A stretch of DNA of 64,000 bases, from positions 50,416,001 to 50,480,000 of the forward strand of contig JAZBRS010000035.1 in NCBI GenBank assembly GCA_037176725.1. Direction: 5' to 3'. The position numbers were made by a program, and so were the translations under genes. This document shows, one piece after another, positions 15,692 through 28,170 of the stretch. Each line of letters begins with the position of its first letter. Positions within the stretch are counted from its first letter, which is position 1. This DNA is from Posidonia oceanica (Eukaryota; Streptophyta; Magnoliopsida; Alismatales; Posidoniaceae). The notes under the pieces were generated by a model, which did no database searches, was not told where the DNA came from, and saw nothing but the letters and a program-made list of their open reading frames with translations.

Positions 15692-18600
15692 ACTAAAAAA
15701 TAAGTAAACAGTGTTGATCGTCGACGGCGGCGAGCACTGTAGCACGAAGCTTCCAGAGCTCATGCCGTCGACAGGGGAGGCTGAGGATGCGCGGGAAGGC
15801 GGAGAGCAACGTCGGCGATCGTCTGGAGCTCCGGGGGTCGACTGGAACTCGCTCTGCTGGTCGAAGTGTCCGGAGGAAAAGCAGCCGGCGCCGGAGAAGG
15901 AGGACTGTCCGGCGAGCTGATGACGGAGCAGGAGGACCGGAAAGCCTATTCTAAAGGCTGGGGAAGCAAGAGAAGAAGGAGAGGAAGCTAGGGGAAGCAG
16001 TGATTACCTTTTCCCGCGCCTGAGTCGTTCCCCCGACGTCAGTGACTTCAGCTGTCGCCGGTGGAGGCCGTCTGGTTGCTGCAGACGTTGCCGGCTGCTC
16101 GCGGAGGTTGGAATCACTTCAGAACATCCCTCCGGTGCTTCCTGATCGACCGGACCGAAGTTCTACAGCTCAGGTAACGTCTCGGCTTTTCTGGGTTCAG
16201 AGGATGCTGCCGGAGGTCGAGGGAGGTGTCCGCTGCTCGTCGGCTTGGATGGAGCGCTCCGGGGAGTTGCTGGAAGTCTGGGGAAGGCTTCTGGGCGGTC
16301 GAATTGGGTTTCTGGAAGATGTGGAGTGGTCTTGGAGCTGGGTCGGTTTTCTGGGCTGAAGATGGTCTAGGTGTTTGTAGTGGAGTTTAAGGTCTACGAT
16401 GGGTGGCTGGGTTTGATGGTTGGTGTTTTGAGAAGGTGGAGGTCCAGTGAGTCTCTAGACAAAGTTTGGGAGAGGGTGGTGAGTTGGAGTGGAGGGAATT
16501 GCTGAAGGAGCTGGGTTGGGTTGCAGGTCTGGTGTTCAGGGTGTTTCTAGGAGGTTTCAGGTAGTTTCGTGGGGTGGAATGGCTGGGAAATGCTGGAGGA
16601 AGAAGGCCAAGTGTTGGGTGAGATTGGGGAAGCAATGGGGAGAAGTGTGGAGGCTTGGAGTGGTATTGGGGGATTGGAAAAGAAAGAAGGATGCTTTGCT
16701 GATATTTTCAGAGAAGAAAAGAAGAGGACTGGATGGGGGGATCGGGCTCTGATGAGGGCTTCTCTCCGGGATGCCCAGAACTCACAAACACTCTCTTTTC
16801 CTCTCTCTTTTCACTCCGGAATTGGAAGAAGATCGGGGGAGAAGGAAGATCGCACAGAAAGGAAGGAAAATTCGGATTTTGGTCTCTGGTTTGCTCTCCA
16901 CTCTCTGGTTTGCTAGTGGTCTCTCGTTGCTTGCTTGCTCACTGATGGATTTCTGATGATGATCCAGTTGAAGGAATGGACAGGAGGCTTATATCTGGGG
17001 AGGGGAGGCTGCTGGCGCGCTGGGAGTTTTTGAAATCCACCGGCGGCCACTGCAGCAGAGAAGACTGGTGTCGGCCGACTCCGGAAAAACCGCTGAGACG
17101 AGGGAGAGGCGGCGAGCTGCTGTAGATTGACACGATGGAGGACTCAAATTCGAATGGAGGAGGGAATCCTGTTGCCACAGCTTCGCGGGAGAATCGGCCG
17201 GAGAAAAAACACAGAGGAAGATTGAGGAAGAAGAAGGGTGGGGAAGGCCGGACTGTGGGCCGAGGGAAAAAACGAAGAAATAAAAGAAAAAGGAAACGGG
17301 CTGGATTGAGCCCAGTAAAGAAAAGAAAGAATAAAAAAGAAAGGTAAGAAAGAAGGAGAGGGTAGAATGGGGAAATAAGATAGGTAAAAATAAACTAAAA
17401 ATAAATAAAAATATTAGAAGAGTTGTGCTGTAGATTAGGATTTTAATTAAGATTTTTAATGGTTATTTTGAGTTGATTAATGTGTTTTGGGCTTGATTAG
17501 GGTTTTAGAGCTTTGGTTTTGTTCTTAATTGGTTTTCACTTGATTAAATGTTTGTTAAACCTTTTTTAAATTGTTTTAAAAATTGTATTTCCCTTGTTGG
17601 ACACTTAGGATATTAATTAGGATTTTTTTAGGATTTAATTTCGTATTAATCAGGGTTGGTTTTAGGTTTTTAAGTTTTGGTCTTCTTAGGTTTTTTTTTT
17701 CTTTTCTAAGTCTTTTAAGTTATGTTTTGATTTTTATTTATTGGTTTTTTCTTGAAGTTTTTAGTTGGATTTTTCTGGTTTGATAGGATGTTTTTTAAGT
17801 CTTTCAGATGTGTTTTTCTCTTCTTTTTTAATTAAGTTTTTAACTTGTTTTTCTTATGTTTGTTAGGTTAAGTCTTTTGCCTTTCTTAATTACTTGTTCT
17901 AGTATTTGATTTTTTAATTTTTCTTTTTGGGTTTGTTTTTTAATTCCTCTGATGGGTTTTTACCTTTGGTGGATTTGGATTTTATTTTAGCTTTTTCCTT
18001 GATTTTTCAGTGTTTTCTTTTGATTTGTTTTGCATTTTTTAGTTTGCATGCTTGGTTTTCTTTTTAGCTTGCTTAAGTTAAGTTTAAGTTGTTAATTGCT
18101 TGTTTAACATTTTTAATTGTTTTTCTTAGTGCACTGATCTGTTTGTTTTATGTTTTGAGATTTTACAGATTTTTATGGGTTTTTGTGGATTTTTGCAAAA
18201 GGGAGAAAAGGAAAAGAGAAGGAGGGAAGAATGGAATAAAAAGGGGAATAAAAGGAAAAAGGATAGATTGGAGGAAAACGATTTTTAAAAATTCAGAAAA
18301 AGTGTTAGAAATAAAGTAAAAACCAGGATAAGATAGAGGAAGGGTAGAAGCACAGAGGGGGCCCACAGCCAGACCCAAAAAAGGATGAGAAGGGGGGAAA
18401 AAGGGAGATGATAATCAGGAGAGAGAGAGGAGAGAGAAAACGATAATCCCGGAGAGAGAAAAGGATAATTTGAGTGGATGGAGGTCTTAATGGTCTTGGA
18501 ATGGGGTGAAAATTGGTGGGTGGGTAGTCTAGGTTTTGAAGTCTTGGGTCTGAAATTTTGGTTTGATTTTAAGGAGGTTTTGGGGGGGTTTCAAGGTGTA

Positions 18601-18881
18601 GAAAAAGGACAGTTTCACCTAAGTTTTCTAGGGTTTTTGGGAATGGGTCAGGCTTGGAAATTCCTAGGTTTTTGGGTAGGTTTGTTGAGTGGATAGTGGT
18701 GGGTTTTCCTATGAATTTTGGTTAGGTTTTGAGGTTGGGAAGGGGGGTAGAGGTTTAGGCCAAAATGGGCTGATTTTGAAGGGTTGAGAGGAGGGTTAGG
18801 GTTAGGGTTTGGTTGGGGTTTGATCCAGCAACCAACAAGAGGGCTCCAAGGGTCTAGGCCTGCCAAGATGGGGTGTCAACA

Positions 18882-19395
18882 CATGGCAAGCAAACAATCA
18901 TACAACACAACAAAAGGCATGTGCATGGCATGTGCAAGTGTTTCTGAGCATAATGGTGAAGAAAAAACATTCGTCAAGTCAAAAGGCATGTATGCAAGGT
19001 ATGTGCGTGCGTAGTGACATAGCAGGTGTATAAAAGGAAGCATTCATCATTCAAAAAGCATGTATTATTGCCAAACAAGTATGTAGACATGTGACGTGCG
19101 ATAATTAAAGCAATAATAAGCAAGTAAGGCAAGGAAAATAAAGACAAGTAAGCTGTAAAGGAAGTAAGAGCATACGCAAGACGATAAGTAAATAAACAAG
19201 CACAGAAGCAAAGCCAAGCAAAAGAGAGCGCAAACCGAGACGAAGGGGGTGCAAAACCTAGGCGAAGTAGCCACGAGGCGACTTGCTAGGAGTTTGCACG
19301 GGAAAACGAGCAGAACAGACAAAGGAAACGCAAAGGCAAACAAAGAAAGCAAATCTGAAGCGAGCGAAAGCGAAGGCGAAAGCCGGAGTCTAGTA
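18882..19395 (-). other. Truncated leader of element B
   Basis: Aligns with the LTR-proximal leader of A (12490-13005) with point differences and no large gaps. No coding sequence is seen. Confidence 0.8.
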
Positions 19396-19413
19396 TCCTC
19401 AGCGGAGTCGCCA
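19396..19413 (-). other. Primer binding site, element B
   Basis: The sense strand reads TGGCGACTCCGCTGAGGA, one base different from the site of A, directly after the LTR end ...TTACTACA plus one base. Confidence 0.82.
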
Positions 19414-19768
19414 CTGTAGTAATCCCGGTGTTCGGATCGTCCATGCACGATGCCAAAGCTCGCGTGCACCGATCGGAATCAGGCTCACTATAAGCGGCTA
19501 TGTCCGAGAAGGAAAACCTAACTCGAAAACATTTAAAAGAGAGAAAAAGGGAAAGGAAAGAAGAAGATAAGACAAAATCGGAGTCGCCACCAAGTCTATT
19601 AGATCGGGAGACAAGGAAAACCGAGGAAATGCGTGAATAATCACGCAAAACCAAGCAAAAGATGCAATGCAAGGCAATGCAGAAGAAATGAGATGCAAAT
19701 GAATGCAAATGATGTGACTCGTGCCTAGGATAAGGGCAATATGGTCATTACGGGCCAAGAGAGGGTAA

Positions 19769-19848
19769 GGACTCCTGTTACGTGTGGGGAAGGTGTTAGG
19801 CACCCCCGACACGCCCGAGAATCGGTCTTTCTAGGCTTACGCTCGCAT
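19769..19848 (-). other. Conserved LTR core block, LTR B
   Basis: Same block as in the other LTRs, with the GGTG-CCTAA-CACC fold intact, about 355 bp from the LTR end. The primer-site-like motif of this LTR is at 19579-19589 and is the longest match here (CGGAGTCGCCA on plus). Confidence 0.7.
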
Positions 19849-20209
19849 ATGCAGGGAAATGCAGACTCTGAATGCCTAAGTGCCAATGAATGCCTATCTA
19901 AATGCTCAAAGGTGTGCTCTAAGTGATGAAAGACGATGCAAGGAAGTAAACGTGCAATCTAAGCGCTCAGCAACGCTGTCTGTGTTCCAAACCGGGCGAG
20001 ACCTGGCTCGTGAGAACTTCGGACAGTAAGCATCACCGCCTTATATGCAAATGCAGGCGAAAAAAACGAAACAGCGAGAACACCATGCAATGCAATCGAC
20101 ATGCAAAGGAAAGTGGCATAAAACATGCAAAACAAGGCGAGAAACAAGAAAGGCACGCGGAACTGGGCAAAAGAACAGAACCAGCATGCAAAACAGGCGG
20201 GAAAGCAAG

Positions 20210-20790
20210 ACTGCACGCAAAACGAGGCGAAAAAACTAAAGGGCACGCTAAACGGTGCAAGACAAAGAAGCGGCACGCAAAACGGTGCGAGAAAACAAGA
20301 CTGCATGCAAAACGAGGCGAAAAACTAAATGACACGCAAAACGGTGCAAGACAAAGAAGCGGCACGCAAAACGGTGCAAGAAAACAAGACTACACACAAA
20401 ACGAGGCGAAAAACTAAAGGGCACGCAAAACGGTGCAAGACAAAGAAGCGGCACGCAAAACGGTGCAAGAAAACAAGACTACACACAAAACAAGGCGAAA
20501 AACTAAAGGGCACGCAAAACGGTGCAAGACAAAGAAGCGGCACGCAAAACGGTGCGAGAAAACAAGACTACACACAAAACGAGGCGAAAAACTAAAGGGC
20601 ACGCAAAACGGTGCAAGACAAAGAAGCGGCACGCAAAACAGTGCAAGAAAACAAGGCTGCACGCAAAACGAGGCGAGAAAACTAAAGGGCAAGCGAAACG
20701 GTGCAAGACAAAGAAGCGGCACGCAGAACGTTACAAGAAAACAAGGCTGCACGCAAAACGAGGCGAGAAAACTAAAGGGCACGCAAATCG
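20210..20790 (-). repeat. 89-bp higher-order tandem repeat in LTR B
   Basis: The word GTGCAAGACAAAGAAGC starts at 20255, 20344, 20433, 20522, 20611 and 20701, so the period is 89 (once 90). Each unit holds three diverged copies of the roughly 30-bp monomer seen once per period in LTRs A, G and H. Neighbouring 89-bp units are nearly identical, so the spread of the trimer is recent. Confidence 0.9.
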
Positions 20791-21913
20791 ATGCAAATGG
20801 CATGCAAATGAATGCAGTGCAAGGGTTCAGGAGGACATACCTGGAGATCCGGGAGTCTGATCGGAGATCTGCTTGGTCCATGCTGAAGAGCACTTCGCTG
20901 CGGTCGCCTGGGCAGCTTACTTGAGGAGATCCGACGGTCGGATTGGAAGATGTCGCAGCTTCGGAGCAGAAGGGCCAGAACAGGGGAGAAGAACAGATCT
21001 AAGTGTTCAGGAGGCCCTAGGGGTGTGCTGAAGGTCCTCCCAAGTGAAGGGGAGTTAAAAGTGCTTAGTGTATGCAAAGGGGAGCTTAAATGCAAGATTA
21101 AATGGACGCAGAATGCATGCAAAAGCAAGAAAAGACAAGGAAAGGCAATTTGGAAAGAACGGGGGTTCGAAAGCATTTTTGAAAAAGAAAGGGGCTAAAA
21201 TGCAAATTTTCCAGAAAACAGGGGTCCCGGGGAGTCCGGGAATGCAAGTGGAGGGCCTACATGCGATTTTGCAAGCATAGGTGTTAAAGTGCAACTTAGG
21301 GGGCAAAATGGTCCTTTTACATGATTTTTGAAAGATGCGAGGATCTATGTGTGATTTTCAAATCATGCAGGGTCTGAAAATACAATTTAGTATGGAAAAC
21401 ATGCTCTGGAATCATGGTCTGGGGACTGATATGCAATTTTTAAAAGATGCAGGGTTGAAAATGCAATGCAATAAGCTAAAATGCATGCAAAATGATTACT
21501 GTGCATTTAAAAAGGACCTATATGCAAAAATGAAGAAACAGGGGAATAAATATGCAATGCAGTATGCAAAAATCAGAAATAAAACCTAAGTTACTACAGT
21601 TCAGAGGGTCAGACAGTAAATATAAAAAACTAGAGGGGCCCAGAATGCAATTTTATATGGTAAAATACATGCAATTAAATTAGCTGATTTAAGACAGGAT
21701 CTATACGCAAAAATCGAAAACAGGGGGGCTAAAGCATAAAACATTACAACTGAAACACACAGTGACAGGACTAAAAAGCAAATACTGAAAAATATAAATA
21801 AAAACAGCAATTTAGCATGGTATTTAATTTAAAACTAAGCATAATAAATGGCAGAAGGACTGGAATGCAAAAATTGGAAAACTTAAGCTAAACATGCAAT
21901 ATTTACATCTAAA

Positions 21914-21920
21914 CTATATA
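21914..21920 (-). promoter_or_regulatory. Candidate TATA box, LTR B
   Basis: CTATATA at the boundary of the A-rich and GC-rich zones, in the same place as the motif at 15684 in LTR A. Low confidence. Confidence 0.22.
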
Positions 21921-24900
21921 AGTAAGAAAATAAGTGAACAGTGGATCGCCGGCGGTCGACGAGCACTGTGGCAGAACGCCGGCAGTGCTCGAGACCGCCG
22001 ACAGGGGAGGTTGGGGAGGCGCAGACTGGCGGAGCTTGGTGCTGGCGTTCGTCCGGAGCTCTAGAGACCGCCAGGGCGGTGTTCCGCTGGCTGGAACGCC
22101 CGAAAGACAAGCGACCGGCGCCGGAGAAGACAGGAAGGTCGGCGAGTCGCGGGCGGCACTGGAGGTCCGGAAATGCGGCTCTGGAGGGTCGAACAGCAGC
22201 AGGGGGAAGAGAGAGAGCGGGGGAGGCCAGGAGATACCTGCGGCTGTGTCCGGTGCGTCCTCCCGACCTCAGCAGTGCCGGAGACAGCCGGCGGACGTCG
22301 TCTGATCGCTGCGGTGGACTCCGGGGGCTCGCGACGGTTGGAACATCTTCAGGACGTTGCTCCGGTGCTTCTCGGTCGATCAGGCGGGAGTTCCGCAGCT
22401 TGACAGGAGATCCGGCGCTTGTGGGTCGACTGTAAGCTGCCGGAGGCCGGGGGAGTTGTCTGCTGCTCTCTGGCTTGGATGGAGTCTTCCAGAGGGCTGC
22501 TGGAGGTCCGGCGAAGGGATCTGGATGGTTGGCTGAGGGTTCTGGAGCGTGTGGCGCGAGTTTGAAGATGGAGTGAAGCTTGGTCAGAAATGGCCGCAGG
22601 TGTTTGTTGTGGAAGGTTTCGCCTGTGGTGGGGGAGAAGGCTGAAGGTCGGGTGGCTTAGGGAGGTGGAGTCGCGGCGAGTGTCTGGGCAAAGTTTGGGA
22701 GGATGTGGTAGACTGTAGTGCGGGGAATTCCAGAAGGGAAGAGAGTTGGGTTCCGGTTGGGTTTCAGGTGGATTCAGGCGAAATGTGGGTTGCTTCCGGT
22801 GTAGAAAGGAAGGGAAGAGTTGCAGGGGGCTTCGGCGAGATTGGGGGGTGAATTCTGAAGGATTCTCGGGGGGTCTCGGGTCTGGGTTTGCTGTGGAAGG
22901 AAGAGGCGGAAGGTCAGGTTTTCTGGGTGGATTTCAGAGGAAATTCTGCCCTCTCTCTCGCTGGGGATTGCTTCGGAATGCTCCGTCCTCTCCCCGGGTG
23001 AACTCCCTCTTCTTCTCCTCTCCTTTTCTCCTGAAATTCACTCTGATTTCCCCTCCTTTTCCCCTCTGAATCCTGACCACTCCTCCCTTAGCTTTGCAGG
23101 TCTGCGACCAATGAATGCTGCGGAGAGGCGATGGCAGGAGCAAGGACGACGCTTCGGCGCACGCCAGTCCGGCTCGAGCAAGAGGTGACAGGTCGGGCAG
23201 AGCTGCAGGCCGGCGGACACTGTAGCACTGCAAACGCGGGAGGAGGGAAGGAGGAAGAAGGCACTGTAGCTGTGGGCTGAGGTAAAAAAAAGGAAAAATA
23301 GGGTAATGGGCTGATGAGCCCAGTAAAGAAGAAAAGAAAGGATAAAAAGAAGAAAGAAAGAAAGATGGAAAGAAGGAGGGAAATAAAATAGGGAAAAAAA
23401 GATAAAAATAAACAAAAATATTAGATGAGTTGGGTTGTAGGTTAGGTGTTTAATTGGATTTTTTAATGACTGTTTTTAGGTTGATTAGTGTGTTTTAGGC
23501 TTGATTAGGGTTTTAGGGCTTTCCTTTGTTGTTAATTCATTTTACACTTGATTAAGTGTCGGTTAAATCTTTTAAAATTATTTTTTAAATTGTGTTTTTC
23601 TTGTTAAGCATTTAGGATATTAATTAGGATTTTTTAGGATTTATTTTTAGGTTAATTAGAGTGGGTTTTGGGCTTTTTAGCTTTAGTCTTTTAGGATTTT
23701 CTTTCTCAAGTCTTTTGAATTATGTTTTTGATTTTTATTTGTTGATTGTTTTTTAGTTGGGTTTTTCTGGTTTGATTAGGTGTTCTTAAGTCTTTCAACT
23801 GTATTTTCTTTTTCTTTTTTTTTAATTAAGTTTTATGTTATTTTTCTTATGTTCATTAGGTTAAGTCTTTTGCCTCCTTTAATTACTTGTTTTAGTATTT
23901 GATTTTTAATTCTTCTCTTTAGGGTTTGTTTTTTAATTCTTTTAGTGGGGTTTTTATTTTTGGTAGGTTCTGACTTTATTTCAGTTTTTTACTTGATTTT
24001 ACAGTATTTTCTTTTAGTTTATTTTGCATTTTTTAGTTTGCATGCTTGATTTTCTTTTTAGCTTGATTTAGTTAAGTTTGAGTTTTTAATCATTTATTTA
24101 ATGTTTTTTAGTTGCTTTTCTTGGAATTCTGATTTGTTTCTTTTATGTTTTGGGGTTTTACATATTTTTAAGGATTTTTATGGTTTTTTGCAAAGGAGAG
24201 AAGAAAGAAAAGGAAAAGAAGAAGAAAAGGGGAAAAAGGAAAATAAAAGGGAAAGAGATAGGTTTGAGGGAAAAGATTTTTTAAAATTCAGGGAAAATGT
24301 TAAAAATAAAATAAAAATAGGAATAAGATAGAGAAGGGATAGGAGTGCAAAGGGGGCCCACAGCCAAGCCAGAAAAAGGGCAAGAAGGGGATGAAAAGAG
24401 AGACGATAATCAGGAGAGAGAGAGGAGAGAGAAAACGATAATCTCGGAGAGAGAAAACGATAATTCCAGCAGAAGGGAGTCTTAGAAGTCTCGGAAAGGG
24501 GTGAAACTTGGCGGGTGTGTAGTCTAGGGTCTCTAGTTTTGGTCCCAGAGTTTTGGTTTGGTTTTGAGGAAGTTTTGGAGGGGTTTTGAGGTGTAGAAAA
24601 AGGGTATTTTTGCCTAAGTTTCCTAGGGTTTTTGGGAGGGGTCTGGTTTGAGATTTTGCAGGCTTTTTGGTGGGTTTGCTAAGTCATCAGGGGTGAGTTT
24701 TCCTATGGATTTTGGTTGATTTCCGGGTTCGGGAAAGGGGGGTAATCCTAGGTTGAGTTTGGGCTTGCTTTGAGGGGGAAGAAGGAGAGGGAGGTGTGGA
24801 TTTGGGTCTAGATTCGGGTCCAGCAGCCACCGGAAGGCTCCAAACGATCCAGCCTGTCAAAATGGGGTGTCTACAACAGGATATCGACGATGCTTGCCTA

Positions 24901-25249
24901 ACTGTACGTCCAAGGGACGAGGGATGCTATACCTATGCTATGGGTGCTCAGATGAACGCCTAAATGCTTAAATGCCTAAATGCCATGTATGTTGAAATAA
25001 ACATGTGCAAATACATGTTCTAAGTGTTGTGATGTGTGGAAAGAAAATAAACGTGCGATCTATGTGCTCAACTACGTTATCAGTGTTCCGAATAGGCGAG
25101 CCTTGATTCGTGAGAACTACTGGCAATAAACATCACTGCGCTAAATGCAAATGCAACGCGATAGAACAAAACGGAGGTAAAACCATACACATGCAAGCGA
25201 CATGCAAAAGAAAACAGGAGCAAATACGCAAAACGGTGCGAGAAACGAA

Positions 25250-25530
25250 ATCAAGCACGCAAAACGGTGCAAAAGTGAAGGAAAACAAGAGTGGGTACGC
25301 AAAATGATGCAAACGTAAGTAAAACAAGATGCAGGCACATGAAACAATGCAAATGCAAGCAAAACAATATGTGGACATGCAAAACGAGGCAAATGTAAGC
25401 AAAACGGGGTGCAGGCATGCAAAATAATGCAAATGTGAGCAAAATAGGGTGCGGGCACGCAAAACAATGCAAATGTGAGCAAAATAGGGTGTGGGCACGC
25501 AAAACAATGCAAATATGAGCAAGACAGTGC
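25250..25530 (-). repeat. 40-bp tandem repeats in LTR C
   Basis: GCACGCAAAACAATGCAAAT recurs with spacing 40 in the best-kept part (for example the word AAAATAGGGT at 25441 and 25481). It is a relative of the 30-bp monomer of the other LTRs with an added ATGTGAGC segment. Confidence 0.75.
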
Positions 25531-27619
25531 AAATGCAAGCTAATTAGGATGAATGCATGCAAAAATGCAAGAAAAGGATCTAAATGCAGTTTTTGAAAAC
25601 TTACAGGGCCTAAATGCAATGCAAAGAAAGAATGCAAACTTGTAAAAGTTGAAAACATGGACTTATGTGCAATTTTAGAAAACTATTGGACTTTTTAACA
25701 ATGCAATGTGGTTTAAAATGCAACTAACATGGCATTTAAATGCATGGAAGACTAAAATGCAATTAAACTTTCTTTATGGGTTTTTCTGCACTGCAATAAG
25801 ATAAGAAACAGAAATTAAATGAAAGATGAATGCTCTGAGGACTAATGTGCAATTACAGAATTTTTGTGGGTTTTATATGCAATGAAATATGCAAATTTAA
25901 ACTACTGATTCACAGAAGGTGGGCTTAAATGCAATTACAACATGTTTTTGTGTTTTTTGGTAATGCAATATGATTTAAATGCAGATTAAATGAGTTTTTA
26001 AACTACTGATGGACTGATATGCAAATAAACATGTTTTTTGGGTTTTTCAGTAATGCAATATAGTTTTAAATGTTGATTAAATGAAATGCATGAACTGTAT
26101 GAGGATTGATGTGCAATTAAACTAAGTACAAGGGCTAAAATGCAATTCAGTAAGGTAAAAAATGCAATTTAAATGAATGCATGCATGGTCTGTGGACTAA
26201 AATACAAATAATGCAACCTATAGGAGTTTTATGCAATGCAATAAGGTAAAATATGAATTTAAATGATATGTCTAATAAATAGAGGACTGAAAAGTAATAA
26301 AAACATAATACAAGATAAAAATTGCAATGTAATATGGTAAAGTATGGAATTAAATGATTTTCAACTGAACAGAGGACTTAAATGTAATAAAAATAAAGTA
26401 CAGAATAAAAAATACAATATAGTATGGTAAACTTAGAATTTAAATGATTTTAACAACTGAACAGAGGACTTAAATGCAAATATAATAAATTACAGAAGTT
26501 AAATGTAATGTAATAAGATAAAAACAAACATTTAAATGATATTAATCAACTGCAGGACTTAAAAGTAAATAAAACAAGCTACCAGACTAAAAGTAATTGA
26601 AACTAAAACTATTTGAACTACAGAAGGACTAAAATGTAACAAACGGAAATGACAGATATTTAATGCAATGTAATATAGTTTTAATTCAGATTTAAATCAA
26701 ACCTAAACTATTGCTAGACCTAAACGTAATAAAAAAAAACTTAAAAGTAACAAATGCAATGTATGGTAAACTAGCTAAGTTAAAACAAAATAAAACAAAA
26801 ATCTAAACCTAATGCCCTACTACAGTAACAGGTCGACAGTGCCGCCGGAGAAGACGACCTGGGCGGCGGAGGAGGCAGCGGAGCGGTGCGGCTGGCCCGC
26901 GGGAGGTCCGACGGAGCTCGTGGGGGCCAGTAGGTGGCGCGGCGAGGTGCGGGGCGGCGACAGGGCGGCTTGGTGCGCGTGTGGCCGGCGTTGCACCGGC
27001 GAGTGCCGCACGGAACGGTCCAACTCCGGCGAGCTGCCGTAGTCAGCTCGAGGCACAAAATCCGAAAAAAATATATGGGGATGAAAAAGAGAGCGAGGCG
27101 GATCTAGGGGAAGTGTTGCTTACTTGTTTCGCATACCGGGGTGGCCAGATGACCTCATGGAAGTTCTGTGGTTTTTCTTCTCCTTGTCCGTGGCTTTCGC
27201 CGACGATGGCCTTGTTGGTGGATTCGTAGGTGGCTCTTGGAGGTGGTGAGTGGTGGATGAAGGCCGTGGAGAGGGGCTAGCCGGAGGAGGAGGGCTGTAG
27301 GCTGGTTTTTGTTCTAGGTTTCCTCTTTCTCTCTCCTCCCTTTCTCCTCTTCTTCTTTAGGTTTCTCCCTTTTTTCTCTTTGTGTTTTTGTTTCCACCTT
27401 TTTTTCTTGGTCCCCCTTCTCTCCTAGGGTTACTAGGGTTTTATATTCAGTGGGGAGGCGATGAGGGCCATTGGATGAGGGTCAAATGGGATTAGGATTT
27501 GGTTTTTTTAAATGGTTTTTTTCTTTCTTTTGAATGGCACTAGGGTTTGGGTTTTAATGCATGGGTTTAGGTCTTTTTGGTTTTTTTCTAGAATGGCACT
27601 AGGGTTTGGGTTTTAAAGG

Positions 27620-28170
27620 TTTTGGATTTGGTTTTGGTTGGAGCTTAGGGTTTGCATGGGATATTGGTTTGGGTTTTATTAGTGGAATTAGGGTTTTGGG
27701 TTTAGAGATGGGTTTAGGTGTGGTTTCTACCTAGGTTTTCTAGGGTTTAGGTGTTTTGATTTAACCTAAGTTTTCTAGGTTTTTGTGTGAATGATTTAAC
27801 CTAAGTTTCCTAGGTTTTTGTGCTTTGATTTAACCTAAGTTTTCTAAGTTTTGTGTGAGTGATTTAACCTAAGTTTTCTAGGTTTTTTGTGTGAGTGATT
27901 TATGGTTTATGTGTGTGGTGATTCTAGGGTTTTCCTAGGGCTTTGATTCTAAGTTCTGATGATCGGGTTTAGGTGTGGATTTCCTAGAATTTCTAGGGTT
28001 AGATGAGTGGTTTTTTTGGTTTTGAAAAGAGTGTGATCTTAGGGTTTGGTTTGAAGGTTTATTTTGGGGTTTGATTTGGGGTTTGGAAAGAGTTTGATTT
28101 TGAGTTTGGTTTTAGGTTTTGAGGTTTGAGGGTTTAGGGTTTGGGGTTTAGGGTTTTGGGTGTTGGGTTT
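27620..28170 (-). repeat. Telomere-like degenerate repeats in LTR C
   Basis: Dense GGGTTTAGG, TTTAGGGTTT and TTAACCTAAGTTTTCTAGG words. They resemble the plant telomere unit TTTAGGG but are irregular, and lie in the outer (U3-side) part of the LTR. Similar words are at 28500-28920, 18790-18815 and, as CCCTAA on the plus-strand element, 31315-31420. Confidence 0.5.

Larger units (their letters stand above)
1..18881 (-). mobile_element. Element A: intact-looking Tat/Ogre-type Ty3/gypsy retrotransposon, 3' end outside window
   Basis: On the minus strand, in order: 5' LTR (18881 to 13025), primer binding site (13023 to 13006), leader, one gag-pol frame (11852 to 2937), a purine-rich spacer, a PMD protein frame (1410 to 208), then the start of the 3' non-coding region. 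The 3' LTR lies left of the window. If its 3' region is as long as those of F and H (about 2.7 kb), the whole element is near 27 kb, in the size range known for Ogre elements. The LTR edge at 18881 abuts the leader of element B in mid-sequence, as expected of an insertion. The bases CATGG at 18882-18886 would be one copy of the 5-bp target duplication; the other copy is outside and cannot be checked. It is the innermost and best-preserved element here. Confidence 0.9.
13025..18881 (-). repeat. 5' LTR of element A (5857 bp)
   Basis: The sense strand begins TGTTGACACCCC (18881) and ends ...CGCTACA (13025), followed by one base and the primer site. Zones in plus coordinates: conserved 3' end with the core block (13025-13420); 30-bp repeats (13650-13985); a block with hairpin GTAGGT/ACCTAC (14097-14114); an A-rich zone with many ATGCAATTTT-like words (14650-15700); a GC-rich zone (15710-16620); a purine-rich zone (17150-17390); a T-rich zone (17400-18170); a second purine-rich zone (18190-18480); and a G/T-rich zone with GGGTTAGGGTTTGG (18500-18881). 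Frames within it are not shared with the other LTRs. Confidence 0.9.
18882..24875 (-). mobile_element. Element B: 5' LTR plus first part of leader
   Basis: On the minus strand: a complete LTR (24875 to 19415), a primer site and about 515 bp of leader, cut at 18882 by element A. The leader piece aligns with 12490-13005 of A. The rest of B should continue beyond the 3' LTR of A, left of the window. The right edge of B at 24875 interrupts an LTR (element C); ACAGG at 24876-24880 would be the target duplication. An alternative, LTR-LTR recombination, would not easily leave a clean LTR start in mid-leader. Confidence 0.8.
19415..24875 (-). repeat. 5' LTR of element B (5461 bp)
   Basis: The sense strand begins TGTAGACACCCC (24875) and ends ...ATTACTACA (19415). 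Zone order is as in LTR A: core block (19769-19848), repeat array (20210-20790), A-rich zone, GC-rich zone (21945-22700), purine-rich zone (23280-23420), T-rich zone (23430-24180), second purine-rich zone (24190-24480), G/T-rich end. It lacks about 400 bp present in A, G and H after the 30-bp repeats, the block with the GTAGGT/ACCTAC hairpin. The array here is enlarged instead. Confidence 0.9.
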
